A stretch of 64,000 nucleotides of DNA from Rhodohalobacter sp. 614A (GTDB lineage: Bacteria; Bacteroidota; Rhodothermia; Balneolales; Balneolaceae): assembly GCF_021462415.1 (NCBI RefSeq), contig NZ_JAKEDS010000002.1:186001-250000 (forward strand). The letters are read 5' to 3'. The notes under the pieces were generated by a model that saw nothing but the letters and a program-made list of their open reading frames with translations, ran no database searches and was not told the origin of the DNA. The position numbers were made by a program, and so were the translations under genes. Below, in pieces: positions 54,043 to 63,971 of the stretch. How positions within the stretch are numbered: the stretch's first letter is position 1; each line of letters begins with the position of its first letter.

Positions 54043-55908
54043 ATGCTGAAAAGGATCATTGATTATAGAGACTTTGGTAAGTTCCTTATCGAGTTGTCCG
54101 TTTGGACGTCTATTACAGTTGCTGCCTTTCTTTTGAGATTGGATGGGAATATTAGCGGATTTGAAAACGAAATTATCCAAGCTACTTTATTTCTCTTCGG
54201 CCTAAAAGCTCTTTCTATTTACTGGTTTGAAACATTCCGTCAATCATGGAGAAATACCGGTTTTAGAGATCTCTTCTCACTTTTAAAATCACTGACACTC
54301 ATCAGTGGAATCTTTTTTCTTGCCGCCGTTATATTTAGAGAGTTTATTGTAATTCCGCTCTCAGTCCCGATTATTGAATATTTTCTTTCCCTTCTTGTCC
54401 TTTCAGGAATTCGGGTAGGAACAAGGTTTTATCTTGTTTACTGGAATCCAAAGTATAATCGGTCTAAAAAAAGTAATTACCGCGTTTTGATTGCAGGTGC
54501 CGGCGAAAGCGGGAATATGGCAGCCCGCGAAATGTTTCGGCACCCTCAGGCAGGCATGCAACCAGTTGCCTTTCTGGATGATGATAAATCAAAACACGGC
54601 CAAAAATTTCTTGGCATTCCTGTGGTGGGCACAGTAGAAGATATGGAGGAAACGGTAGACCACTACAAGATCGATGAAGTTTTGATTGCTATGCCATCCG
54701 AGTCTGGTGAAGTTATACGTCGAGTAGTAGACCACGCCCGCAAAACAAATGCAAAATACAGGATCATTCCCAGCATTTATGATTTGATCAGTGGTAAAGT
54801 CACGATCAACCAAATTCGTAATGTAGACGTTGAAGACCTTTTAAGGCGTAAACCGGTTGAGCTGAATAGCTCCATGATTAAAAAGTATATAGAGAATAAA
54901 ACGATTTTGGTAACGGGGGCCGGTGGCTCTATTGGATCAGAGTTGGTTCGCCAACTTTCGAGGTTTAATCCTCGCGAGGTTGTTTTATTAGGCAGAGGCG
55001 AGAACAGCATTCATCAGTTGATTAATGAAATTGAATATAATTTCAGTGATTTAAAATATGCTGTTCAGATTGGTGATGTTCGGGATTCCAGCACCATGAA
55101 GAGAATCTTTCAGAGATATAAACCCGAGGTCATTTTTCATGCTGCTGCTCATAAACATGTTCCGCTTATGGAAGCAAACCCGGAGCAGGCAGTTTTGAAC
55201 AATGTGTTGGGAACCCGAAACCTGGTGAATCTTGCTGTAAAAAACGGGGTTACTCATTTCGTAAACATTTCAACGGACAAAGCTGTAAACCCAACATCTG
55301 TAATGGGTGCCACCAAGCGTATTTCTGAACAGATTGTACAATGGGGCGCAAGCCAGGCGAAGAATGGCGAAGTGTATGTGTCCGTTCGTTTTGGCAACGT
55401 TCTTGGAAGCCGTGGGAGTGTAATTCCAAAATTCAAGGAACAGATCAAACACGGTGGACCAATATCTATTACTCATCCCGATATGGTGAGATATTTCATG
55501 ACGATTCCCGAAGCATCTCAACTGGTCATGCAATCCGGTGCTTTGGATATGAATGGCTCTGTTTTTGTTCTGGATATGGGAGAACCTATCAGTATTGAAA
55601 CGATGGCGCGGGATTTGATTACTCTTTCAGGTTTTGAGCCAGATAAAGATATTGAAATTGAGTATACGGGAATGCGGCCTGGCGAAAAACTCTTTGAAGA
55701 ACTGCTTACCGCAGAGGAAGGCACCGACATGACTCAGCACGAAAAAATATATGTAGCCAAAAGTATCGACAGTATTGATCATTTGACAATGGGCCTTGAT
55801 CATCTATTGGAGATGGCTCAAAATGGAGATCACGATACGATTAAACAGGCAATAAAAGAACTTGTACCAACCTATCAGTATCAACCAAAAGAAGTGGTAA
55901 ACTATTAA
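54043..55908 (+). CDS. Membrane nucleotide-sugar 4,6-dehydratase (CapD/WbpM family), copy 2
   Basis: 621 residues from ATG 54043, preferred over TTG 54037. As in copy 1, four spans come first, then AGAGESGNMAAREMF and the catalytic VTGAGGSIGSELVRQL, FHAAAHKHVPLMEANPEQA and TDKAVNPTSVMGATKR (Met-x-x-x-Lys). The two proteins clearly share architecture but differ throughout, so this is an old duplication or separate acquisition. The 235-nt gap before it may hold a promoter. It supplies another deoxy-amino sugar or its partner isomer. Confidence 0.93.
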   Translation: MLKRIIDYRDFGKFLIELSVWTSITVAAFLLRLDGNISGFENEIIQATLFLFGLKALSIYWFETFRQSWRNTGFRDLFSLLKSLTLISGIFFLAAVIFREFIVIPLSVPIIEYFLSLLVLSGIRVGTRFYLVYWNPKYNRSKKSNYRVLIAGAGESGNMAAREMFRHPQAGMQPVAFLDDDKSKHGQKFLGIPVVGTVEDMEETVDHYKIDEVLIAMPSESGEVIRRVVDHARKTNAKYRIIPSIYDLISGKVTINQIRNVDVEDLLRRKPVELNSSMIKKYIENKTILVTGAGGSIGSELVRQLSRFNPREVVLLGRGENSIHQLINEIEYNFSDLKYAVQIGDVRDSSTMKRIFQRYKPEVIFHAAAHKHVPLMEANPEQAVLNNVLGTRNLVNLAVKNGVTHFVNISTDKAVNPTSVMGATKRISEQIVQWGASQAKNGEVYVSVRFGNVLGSRGSVIPKFKEQIKHGGPISITHPDMVRYFMTIPEASQLVMQSGALDMNGSVFVLDMGEPISIETMARDLITLSGFEPDKDIEIEYTGMRPGEKLFEELLTAEEGTDMTQHEKIYVAKSIDSIDHLTMGLDHLLEMAQNGDHDTIKQAIKELVPTYQYQPKEVVNY

Positions 55909-56109
55909 GCAGATTTTTTTAAAGCATGACTGGTTTTTATTGGGGAAGTGTTAATTGAAATCGATGAAATATTCATGTTTTAAACTCTTACTTCCACTTG
56001 CAGGAGCCAGTAAGTATCGGAAAAGATTCTGTTATTAAAACCGTTCGTTTATTAAGAACTCTATCATTTCTATATTACCCAATTAATTAGCAAATAAAGA
56101 AGCGTTATA

Positions 56110-57390
56110 GTGTCTGATATAAATAAAAATGAGCCGGATCAACCTGAGTCTTCAGAAGCGGGGAAAAAGGGCAAAAAACAGCTTCAAAAAAGAGTTCCGG
56201 CCGAAGAGTACAGACTGATTCCAGTTGAAGAAAATAGCTATGATGATTCTGACGACGAGGTCTTAATTGATGTAATTGGTACCTTAAAAGACATTTGGAT
56301 TAACCGGACCATCGTCTATATAACTACTGCCGTTGTATTTGTAATTGGGCTTCTGATTTATTTTGGGAGTGACCGTATTTACTATTCTGAGGCGCAGTTG
56401 ATGCCTGAATCTTCCTCAAATCAAAGTCAGCTTGGCCAGCTTTTCCAGCAATATGAGAACATTTTTGGCATTCAGAGAAGTGTTGAGGAAAACGATATCC
56501 AGGTCTCAATGTATCCGCATATTGTTGAAAGCCTTCGATTTCAAATCGAATTGATGCAGCACAAAGTCTATTTTGGAGAGCTTGAGCAGGAACTCACCAT
56601 TTTCGAATATTTTACCGAATACTACAATCCACCATTTACAAGTAGAATTACGGACTTCGTTTGGGATTACACCATCGCCCTTCCGTTTACAGCGTGGAAT
56701 TTTATTAAATCCCTTTCTTCTGATAGCGAGAAAGTACAGGAACCTATTGATTTTGCACAATTCAGGGAATTCGAAGCTCCGAAAATACTGGACAGTCAAA
56801 TCAAAAGTGTTGCCAGTACCGTCAGTGCACTGATTACAATTTCACGTGAGCCTCAAACAGGATTTGTCAGTATAGGCGTTTCCTTGCCTGATGCCCAGGC
56901 TTCTACAGAAATGGTAATCCTTGTGAAAAACCTTCTCCAGGAATATGTGATTGATTACCGGACGGAAAAAGCTATGAATAACCTGGTATTTATTGAAGAA
57001 CAATTTGAAGAGGCGAGAGTCAATTTCCAGGCAAAGCAGGATTCTCTTGCGGCTTTCCAGGACAGGAATGTAAACGTGGCAACATCCAGTATGGCCGTGG
57101 TAGAACAGCGTTTGCAATCGGAATATGAACTTGCTTATACGCTTTACAATACGTTGGCACGGCGTTTACAGGAGGCAAAAATCCAGGTGCAGGAACAGAC
57201 CCCGGTTTTTCGTGTGCATGAACCAGCGATTGTACCAACTCAGCCGGCTGAACCAGACGCCATACGAATTTTAGGAGGAGCTATATTTGTTGGGCTGTTT
57301 TTGGGAGTTGCGTTTATTTATCTGCGCAGATGGTTTGGCATATTCGTACAAGAGTTTAAAAATAAAGATCCAAAACCTTACAAGGTCTGA
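56110..57390 (+). CDS. Polysaccharide chain-length determinant (Wzz-like)
   Basis: 426 residues starting at GTG 56110. A charged cytoplasmic N-terminus (Lys and Glu rich, about 1-60) precedes TM1 (about 75-90), a large coiled-coil periplasmic region with EEQFEEARVNFQAKQDSLAA (about 295-315) and TM2 (about 390-410) after EPAIVPTQPAEPDA, the Pro-rich motif of Wzz proteins. There is no tyrosine-kinase domain. It controls the length of the surface polysaccharide in the inner membrane. Confidence 0.88.
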   Translation: MSDINKNEPDQPESSEAGKKGKKQLQKRVPAEEYRLIPVEENSYDDSDDEVLIDVIGTLKDIWINRTIVYITTAVVFVIGLLIYFGSDRIYYSEAQLMPESSSNQSQLGQLFQQYENIFGIQRSVEENDIQVSMYPHIVESLRFQIELMQHKVYFGELEQELTIFEYFTEYYNPPFTSRITDFVWDYTIALPFTAWNFIKSLSSDSEKVQEPIDFAQFREFEAPKILDSQIKSVASTVSALITISREPQTGFVSIGVSLPDAQASTEMVILVKNLLQEYVIDYRTEKAMNNLVFIEEQFEEARVNFQAKQDSLAAFQDRNVNVATSSMAVVEQRLQSEYELAYTLYNTLARRLQEAKIQVQEQTPVFRVHEPAIVPTQPAEPDAIRILGGAIFVGLFLGVAFIYLRRWFGIFVQEFKNKDPKPYKV

Positions 57391-57392
57391 GT

Positions 57393-59195
57393 TTGAAGTT
57401 ATTCAAAAGTGTTAGGTATTATTTAAGTGTCTATAAGGATTTTATAGGCAAAAGGTTGTATATCGTTTTTTTGTTAACCGCTATTGCGGCTCTTACCGAA
57501 GGTTTTGGGATAACATTGATTTTGCCTCTGATTGAAGCTGCCGGAGCTGCTGATGGCGGACTCAACAACGGTGGTGCAGCCATCCAAATATTGTATTCAA
57601 TTCTCGCCTTTATGGGGATTGAAGAATCCGTTGTGGGCATCCTCATTTTTATTGGGATTATATTTATCGGCAAGGGGTTGCTAAAGTTCGTAGAAGGAGG
57701 ATATGCAAGTTATCTGCGTGCCGAACTACTCAAAGAGATCAAGAGTAAAATGTTTAATGCGTACCGGCTGATGGACTACAAATATTACGCAGAAAACAAC
57801 ACCGGTCATTTTATTAATGTCATCAACGGGCAGATCAACAACTTTATCCGCTCGTTTGATACGTTTACACGATTTCTTACGATGATCATCATCACGGCGT
57901 CGTATCTTTCTATTGCCTTTCTCTTGGCGTGGAATTTTGCATTGATGGCGATTGGAGTAGGAATTTTGCTGCTGTTCATGTTCAAGTATTTGAATACATA
58001 TGTTCAGGAACTATCCAGAAAAACCTCATCGGAAGAGAGCGTTCTAAATAAATTTCTTGTTCAGACCATTCAATCATTCAAATACCTTTCTTCAACCAAT
58101 CAGATGCAATATCTGAAAGGTGGTGTAATGGCCAGCATTCGGAAATTGGCCCGCTATATGTTCAGACAGGGAGCTGCCAGTGCATTTACACAAGCCATTC
58201 GCGAACCTGTTTCCGTTATTTTTCTCCTCTTTGTGATCATCATTCAGGTGATGGTATTTGATTCTCCAATCACTCCTATTTTTGTAGCACTTCTGCTTTT
58301 TCACAGGGGAATGCAGCATATGATCGGGATACAGGATGACTGGCAGAAAACCATGGAAAAAATCGGTTCTCTCGAAATGGTTGTGAAAGAATTTGAAGTG
58401 TTGAAATACAATCGCGAAAAGAGTGGAAATCGTGTAATTGGACAACTATCCAAAGGAATAAGGCTGGAGGACGTTAATTTTAAATATGACGATAAGGAAA
58501 CAGATGTTCTGAAATCTATTAATGTCGAAATTCCCGTCAATCAGATGATAGCCTTTGTTGGTGAATCGGGCGCCGGAAAATCCACTTTGATTGATACTTT
58601 AACGCTTCTTCTGAAACCCAAAAAAGGGCAAATTTTTATAGATGATATTGAATCATCAGAAATTGATGTAGCTTCGTGGAGAAACCAAATTGGATACGTA
58701 TCGCAGGAAACGGTTGTATTTGATGACACAATTGCGAACAACATTTGTCTCTGGAAAGGAGATTATGAGAATAATTCTGAAGTAAGAAAGAATGTTGAGG
58801 AAGCTGCAAAACGTGCCTTTGCAGATGAGTTTATAAAGAACATGGGGCAGGGTTATAATACCGTGGTTGGAGACAGGGGAGTGAGATTGTCCGGAGGTCA
58901 GCGGCAACGACTCTTTATCGCTCGCGAACTCTATAAAAATCCCAATCTTTTAATTCTTGATGAAGCTACCAGTTCGCTTGATACTGAATCTGAGCGATAT
59001 ATTCAGCGTAGCATCGATTCATTAAAAGGTTCGATGACGGTGGTCATCATTGCCCACCGGTTGTCTACCATTAAAAATTCAGATCTTATTTACGTACTTG
59101 AAAAAGGTGAAATTATTGAGAAAGGTTCGTACGATGAACTTTCACTTAACAGTGACTCCCGCTTTGCTCAAATGGTTGCCATTCAAAGTCTTTAG
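57393..59195 (+). CDS. ABC exporter of the lipid/polysaccharide flippase type (MsbA/PglK-like)
   Basis: 600 residues, half-transporter: six membrane spans (about 20-300), then the ATPase with Walker A GESGAGKST, signature LSGGQRQR, Walker B LLILDEATSSLD and H-loop IIAHRLS. The start is a TTG 2 nt after the Wzz stop, so translation is coupled. It probably flips lipid-linked sugar repeats, as PglK does. No Wzx flippase is visible in the window, which supports that role. MsbA-like lipid A export is the alternative. Confidence 0.88.
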   Translation: MKLFKSVRYYLSVYKDFIGKRLYIVFLLTAIAALTEGFGITLILPLIEAAGAADGGLNNGGAAIQILYSILAFMGIEESVVGILIFIGIIFIGKGLLKFVEGGYASYLRAELLKEIKSKMFNAYRLMDYKYYAENNTGHFINVINGQINNFIRSFDTFTRFLTMIIITASYLSIAFLLAWNFALMAIGVGILLLFMFKYLNTYVQELSRKTSSEESVLNKFLVQTIQSFKYLSSTNQMQYLKGGVMASIRKLARYMFRQGAASAFTQAIREPVSVIFLLFVIIIQVMVFDSPITPIFVALLLFHRGMQHMIGIQDDWQKTMEKIGSLEMVVKEFEVLKYNREKSGNRVIGQLSKGIRLEDVNFKYDDKETDVLKSINVEIPVNQMIAFVGESGAGKSTLIDTLTLLLKPKKGQIFIDDIESSEIDVASWRNQIGYVSQETVVFDDTIANNICLWKGDYENNSEVRKNVEEAAKRAFADEFIKNMGQGYNTVVGDRGVRLSGGQRQRLFIARELYKNPNLLILDEATSSLDTESERYIQRSIDSLKGSMTVVIIAHRLSTIKNSDLIYVLEKGEIIEKGSYDELSLNSDSRFAQMVAIQSL

Positions 59196-59288
59196 CGGGT
59201 TGGTTTTGACGACTTTTCACCTTTTTCAACCGTTTGCAAATCGACAGGGACTGAACTACATTTAGAACTCAAATCAGATGAGTGAAGA

Positions 59289-60227
59289 ATGAATCACAAC
59301 CTGGCCATTGTCATACCCGCCTACAAGCCCGATTTTTTTAAAGAAACGCTACGAAGTATTCAGGCACAATCAGACCAAAGATTTTCGCTCTACATTTTTG
59401 ATGATGCCAGTCCTGCAAATCTGGAATCAATCGTTCAACAGTTTGCCTTTGAGTTTCCCGTAACGTTTAAGCGGTTTGAAAAAAATATGGGAAGTGAGTC
59501 GCTCGTAAAACAGTGGGAGCGATGTATCGACCAGACAGAAAACGAAGAGTGGATCTGGCTTTTTTCTGATGATGATATCATGGAACCGGATTGTGTAAAG
59601 TCCTATTACCAGGCCAAAGTGAAGAATCCCGGGTATGCTGCATACAGGTTTCATACAAAAAAAATTTCTGCTGAAGGAGATGTGATTCGTGAAAACCGTT
59701 TCCCCGCTACTTTTGATGGTGCAGATTTTTTGAACTTGAAACTATCATATGAGCAGGAAAGCTATGTCGTGGAATACATTTTTTCACGCGAAGGGTACGA
59801 GTTCATTGGAGGTTTCCCGGATTTGCCACTGGCCTGGGCATCCGATGATCTGTTTTGTCTTAAGTTGGCAGATTATGGCAGAATCTGTACGATTGAGGGC
59901 GGAAATATATGCTGGCGGTACAGCGACTTGAACGTATCCGGAAAAAGTCATCGCGGGAGTGCACGGCAAAAAATGGAAGCTTCGTATCAATTCGTAAATT
60001 GGATCTTAGATCATCAGAATATACGTGACAAACTGAACCCACGTGATTTGCCTATTTCCTGGTATGTTCGTCAATTAAGAACAATGCGAAATCAGCTTAC
60101 AATGATGGACGAACTAAAAGCCGTTCAAAAACTGGCTGTTCGAGATAAGCGGGTATGGAAGCATTTTTTTAAAATGAAAAAGAACAGAAGCAAAATTATA
60201 GGATGGCTGAAAAGATTCTCATCATAA
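59289..60227 (+). CDS. Family 2 glycosyltransferase
   Basis: 312 residues. GT-A fold start is AIVIPAYKPDFFKETLRSIQ, then YIFDDASPAN and the metal-binding LFSDDDIMEPDCVKSY. A C-terminal charged helix (KHFFKMKKNRSKIIGWL) may touch the membrane. It transfers one sugar of the repeat unit to a lipid-linked acceptor. The next gene overlaps it by 25 nt. Confidence 0.9.
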   Translation: MNHNLAIVIPAYKPDFFKETLRSIQAQSDQRFSLYIFDDASPANLESIVQQFAFEFPVTFKRFEKNMGSESLVKQWERCIDQTENEEWIWLFSDDDIMEPDCVKSYYQAKVKNPGYAAYRFHTKKISAEGDVIRENRFPATFDGADFLNLKLSYEQESYVVEYIFSREGYEFIGGFPDLPLAWASDDLFCLKLADYGRICTIEGGNICWRYSDLNVSGKSHRGSARQKMEASYQFVNWILDHQNIRDKLNPRDLPISWYVRQLRTMRNQLTMMDELKAVQKLAVRDKRVWKHFFKMKKNRSKIIGWLKRFSS

Positions 60228-61423
60228 GTCCTGTACCTCTTTTTCCCGGCCATGCGGGGAACAGAGAACGCATCAGAGCTATATGCTCAGAGTTGATGAA
60301 GCGCGGATACGTGGTTGATTTTTTTTACGCAGGCTTCGATTCTGTATTGGATGAAAATCATGTTTCATTCTTCAATGGGGATGTACTGAAACACAATGTG
60401 GATTCCTATAAATTAAGCTGGACAGGCAACCCGGTTCAAAGAATATCAGAGATTATAAACGGCTTTAAAGACAAGGCACACAAATGGTTGCGTCATCTTC
60501 TGGATGGACCGGATTCAGCAAAGTTTAATAAAAGTATTTATCAGTATAGAAATTCAAGCAAATTATTACTCCTTAAAAATCAGCTTGGGGACAAAACTTA
60601 CAAAGCTGTGATAGTCAATTACGCTCCATATTCTTTTTATTTTGATCTTTTTCCTGCCAAAACGATTCGGATTGTTGATACTCATGATCGTTTGACGGAC
60701 CGGTTTAAACTTTTCTCCGAGAGTAATCAATCTCCTGTTGATTGGCACAGCTTGAGATACCGGGATGAAAAACGGGCTCTTTCAAAAGCTGATGTGGTTT
60801 GGGCAATTACGCATAATGAAAATCAACATTTTAAAAACATGTTTGATGATGACCATGTAAAGGTTTTCACACTGACACATTTAAAACCTTTTGAGAAAGT
60901 AACAGCTGAAACGACAGGAAAAAACATTGTGATGATCGGCTCGGGAAACCGGCTAAATATTGAAGGTTTGGATTGGTTTATGGAACAGGTTTGGCAGAAA
61001 CTGAAACATTACGATGATGATCTCCGGTTTATAATCGCGGGTTCCATTTGCAAGGTAATGGAGGAATCTGTTGACGACCGTGTTCATCTTTTTGGCTTAT
61101 TCGATTCGCCCAGGGAAGTTTATTCTCTGGGAGATGTCTTTATCAATCCAATGCAAAGCGGAACCGGGTTGAAAATCAAGACTGTTGAAGCTTTGTCTCA
61201 AGGCAAATTTGTAATTTCTACAACCGCCGGGGCTACCGGGCTATATGAGATGATTGGCAACGGCTTGATTTGTTCGGATGAACCCTCTGTGTGGATTGAA
61301 CAAATTGTAGCTTTTTTTCGGGATCCCAATCAAAAGAAAAAAGAACTTGAAAGTGCTGAACAGTTGATTTCAGAAGTTTACAGGAAAAATTTGGATGTGA
61401 TTTCAAAATCGTTGGAAGATTGA
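60203..61423 (+). CDS. GT4/GT1-type glycosyltransferase
   Basis: 406 residues. The N-terminal lobe begins KILIISPVPLFPGHAGNRER, typical of GT-B enzymes. The C-terminal lobe has MIGSGNRLNIEGLDWFMEQ and NPMQSGTGLKIKTVEALSQG, the donor-nucleotide pocket with Glu. ATG 60203 overlaps the previous gene. It adds a sugar to the repeat unit. Confidence 0.9.
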   Translation: MAEKILIISPVPLFPGHAGNRERIRAICSELMKRGYVVDFFYAGFDSVLDENHVSFFNGDVLKHNVDSYKLSWTGNPVQRISEIINGFKDKAHKWLRHLLDGPDSAKFNKSIYQYRNSSKLLLLKNQLGDKTYKAVIVNYAPYSFYFDLFPAKTIRIVDTHDRLTDRFKLFSESNQSPVDWHSLRYRDEKRALSKADVVWAITHNENQHFKNMFDDDHVKVFTLTHLKPFEKVTAETTGKNIVMIGSGNRLNIEGLDWFMEQVWQKLKHYDDDLRFIIAGSICKVMEESVDDRVHLFGLFDSPREVYSLGDVFINPMQSGTGLKIKTVEALSQGKFVISTTAGATGLYEMIGNGLICSDEPSVWIEQIVAFFRDPNQKKKELESAEQLISEVYRKNLDVISKSLED

Positions 61424-61507
61424 AAGTGAAACCAAAATCAATGACAGAGTTGATTACTTTTTCTACCTTATAGACGTGATCCAAAAAATTGAGCGGGAGC
61501 TCAGCCG

Positions 61508-62590
61508 ATGAAGATTTTAATACCATACGACATCACTACCACCGGGATGAAAAATCCCTATCTCTTTCTGTTGATGAGAGAATTCTACCGGTTTGATGAT
61601 GTGACCGAATTACAGCATGGTTATGGCTGGCTTTATGAGCCGGGTCTTTGGGATATTATCCATCTTCATTGGCCCGAGTTATTGGTGAAATCTCAACTGG
61701 CCGATATGTCCAGGACGAATCTTCTTGACGAAAAGCATTTCGACAGGGTTATTGAAGCCATCAGAAAGAAAAAAAATGAGGGAGCAAAAATAATCCTGAC
61801 GGTCCATAATGAGAAACCTCACAAGGATAAATCCGGTTTGTTCGAAGAGTTTTACAAAGATATGTACGCGCTTAGCGATGGATTTATCCACATGGGTAAA
61901 TTTTCCAAAAAAATACTTCTGGATGAGTATGCTGAGATTGCTAAGAATAAATTACATGTAGTTATTCCACATGGCGACTATGGTTTTTTTCCTGATGATC
62001 TAACACGATCTGAATGCCGAAACAAACTGAATATTTTAAAGGATGAAAAACTGATTTTAAGTTTTGGGGCGATTCGTTCAAAAGAAGAATTAGAGCTTGG
62101 AATCGATGCTTTCAAAAATGTGGAAATTGAAAACAGTATTTACTCAATTACCGGTTCGATCCCAAATCCATACCGTTCACAACCACAGCATTTTATTGTG
62201 AGGAAAAAACTGTATGCCAATATGTTCAATAATCGGATCAGAACCCATGAGCGAATAGTAGGACCGGAAGAAGTTCAGGTTTATTTGAAGGCTGCCGATC
62301 TTCTATTTATTCCGAGATTCAATACACTGAATTCCGGAAATATTGCGTTAGGGTTTACTTTTGGCAAGGTTGTAATCGGGCCGGATTATGGGGTCATCGG
62401 CGAGGTTTTGAAAGAAACTGATAATCCTGTTTTCAATCCGCATGATTTACAATCCGTAAGTGATGCCATTAAAAAAGGGCTTGAGTTGGCTGAGGCTGGC
62501 CACGGAATTAAGAATAAGGAGTATGCCAATCATTCTATGCAATGGGAGCAGATTGCATCGGAGACCATCAAAGCCTATCAATCCATATAG
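61508..62590 (+). CDS. GT-B glycosyltransferase
   Basis: 360 residues. Marks are an N-terminal KILIPYDITTTGMKNPYLFL, IILTVHNEKPHKDKS, VVIPHGDYG, then FIPRFNTLNSGNIALGFTFG and VVIGPDYGVIGEVLKET near the C-terminus, the donor site. The gene begins 84 nt after the previous stop. It is clearly a GT4-like enzyme. The sugar is unknown. Confidence 0.86.
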   Translation: MKILIPYDITTTGMKNPYLFLLMREFYRFDDVTELQHGYGWLYEPGLWDIIHLHWPELLVKSQLADMSRTNLLDEKHFDRVIEAIRKKKNEGAKIILTVHNEKPHKDKSGLFEEFYKDMYALSDGFIHMGKFSKKILLDEYAEIAKNKLHVVIPHGDYGFFPDDLTRSECRNKLNILKDEKLILSFGAIRSKEELELGIDAFKNVEIENSIYSITGSIPNPYRSQPQHFIVRKKLYANMFNNRIRTHERIVGPEEVQVYLKAADLLFIPRFNTLNSGNIALGFTFGKVVIGPDYGVIGEVLKETDNPVFNPHDLQSVSDAIKKGLELAEAGHGIKNKEYANHSMQWEQIASETIKAYQSI

Positions 62591-62598
62591 AACGACAG

Positions 62599-63516
62599 AT
62601 GAATCAGCTGAAATCGCATTCTAATCTGCCGTTTGTCTCGGTAATTATTCCCTTTTTTAATAACCATGAAGAGGTTATTCGGATCGAAAAAAAACTCAGG
62701 GGACAAACCTATCCTTTGGACTGTTTTGAAATTATTTTTATCGATAATGGATCAACGAAATCATTCGAATTTCCCAAATTATTTTCAGAGAGAAATACAC
62801 TCTTGTTTGAAAAGGAGCATATCAACAGTCCGTATTCAGCCAGAAACCGTGGAGTTGAAAAATCAAAAGGAGAGGTTATTGTATTTATCGATGCCAATTC
62901 AACGCCACAGGAAACCTGGCTGGAAAATGGAATTAACTGCCTCCGGCAAACCAATTCTGATCTCATCGGAGGAAAGGTTCAATTCGATTTTAAAGAGAAA
63001 GTGACGGCCGGGAAAATTGTGGACGCCCTTACATCCATCAATATGGAGAAAGCTATTCGTGAACGTGGAGCTGCTTACACGGCGAACCTGTTTGTGAAGA
63101 AGGAAGTTTTTGAAGCAGTTGGACTTTTTGAAGAAGGTGTGCGTTCCGGTGGTGATGTGCGATGGACACTGAGAGCAAAAAAGCATGGATTCAGCATTTC
63201 ATATTGCCAGGCTGCGGTAGTTGAGAAATTCGCCCGGCCTGCCAAAGAGCTTTACCGAAAGAAAATTCGGACTGGAAAGGGTTATTACTATTCGTGGAGA
63301 CAAGAACCGAACCGGAGAATTTGGTTCTATAATTTCTTTCGATCATTAAAACCACCGGCAAAATCGAAAATAAAAAATTTGAATCCAGATCGATATGATC
63401 CCGAATTTGATAAAAAAATAACGGGAATCTGGTTTCATATTTATATTTCGGGAATAGTAGAGCAACTCGCATTTATCTCTGAATACTTTAGCGTGAAAAT
63501 CAGACATCGACTTTGA
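62599..63516 (+). CDS. Family 2 glycosyltransferase
   Basis: 305 residues from ATG 62599, since ATG 62542 would overlap the previous gene by 49 nt. GT-A start is VSVIIPFFNNHEEVIRIEKK, then FIDNGSTKSF and the DXD-like VIFVFIDANSTPQ region (IVFIDANSTPQETW). The C-terminal region has EEGVRSGGDVRWTLRAKKHG, a feature of acceptor binding. It is the last gene of the cluster visible here. Confidence 0.88.
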   Translation: MNQLKSHSNLPFVSVIIPFFNNHEEVIRIEKKLRGQTYPLDCFEIIFIDNGSTKSFEFPKLFSERNTLLFEKEHINSPYSARNRGVEKSKGEVIVFIDANSTPQETWLENGINCLRQTNSDLIGGKVQFDFKEKVTAGKIVDALTSINMEKAIRERGAAYTANLFVKKEVFEAVGLFEEGVRSGGDVRWTLRAKKHGFSISYCQAAVVEKFARPAKELYRKKIRTGKGYYYSWRQEPNRRIWFYNFFRSLKPPAKSKIKNLNPDRYDPEFDKKITGIWFHIYISGIVEQLAFISEYFSVKIRHRL

Positions 63517-63971
63517 TTGAAGAAATACCAATTACTTTTGTCTAATCAAAGTTTACATCTACTGGTGGAAAGTGGATATAACCTTCTCGAAAGAAGATCT
63601 CGGAGCTATATGCAACATTTTTTCTAATTGGTGGTTTAAAGAATTAGTTTTTCTTCGAATGAAAAGTAAAAAAGACAATAATATTCTAAGGAAGCACAAT
63701 AGAGACAGAGGGCATATTTTCTTCTTTAAAACCAAAAATTTTAAAAAGAAAACGAATTCTCGAATATTGGGTAATATCGATTATTGTGCATGAAGCGAAC
63801 ATTATCATGCAAACCTTTTTACTAACCATAGACGATGTTTAAAATAAGGAGATAAGAAATGTTTAATTTTGAAATTAAATATTTTGATAAATTTATATTT
63901 AAATTACTCATTGAGAAAAGAGAGTAGATATTATTGTGAATAAATTATCCAAATAATGATTTGGTTAAAAA
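63517..63971. other. AT-rich region with a small ORF and no strong gene
   Basis: A 74-codon plus-strand frame (63572-63793) has low-complexity Lys/Asn content and no homologue I know, so I do not call it. A 22-codon ORF (63859-63927) follows AAGGAG 7 nt before its ATG, the strongest Shine-Dalgarno I noticed here, and could be a leader peptide. Confidence 0.4.

Noticed and set aside
63572-63793. A 74-codon plus-strand ORF
   Set aside because: It has low-complexity Lys/Asn content, no recognisable motif and no ribosome site.
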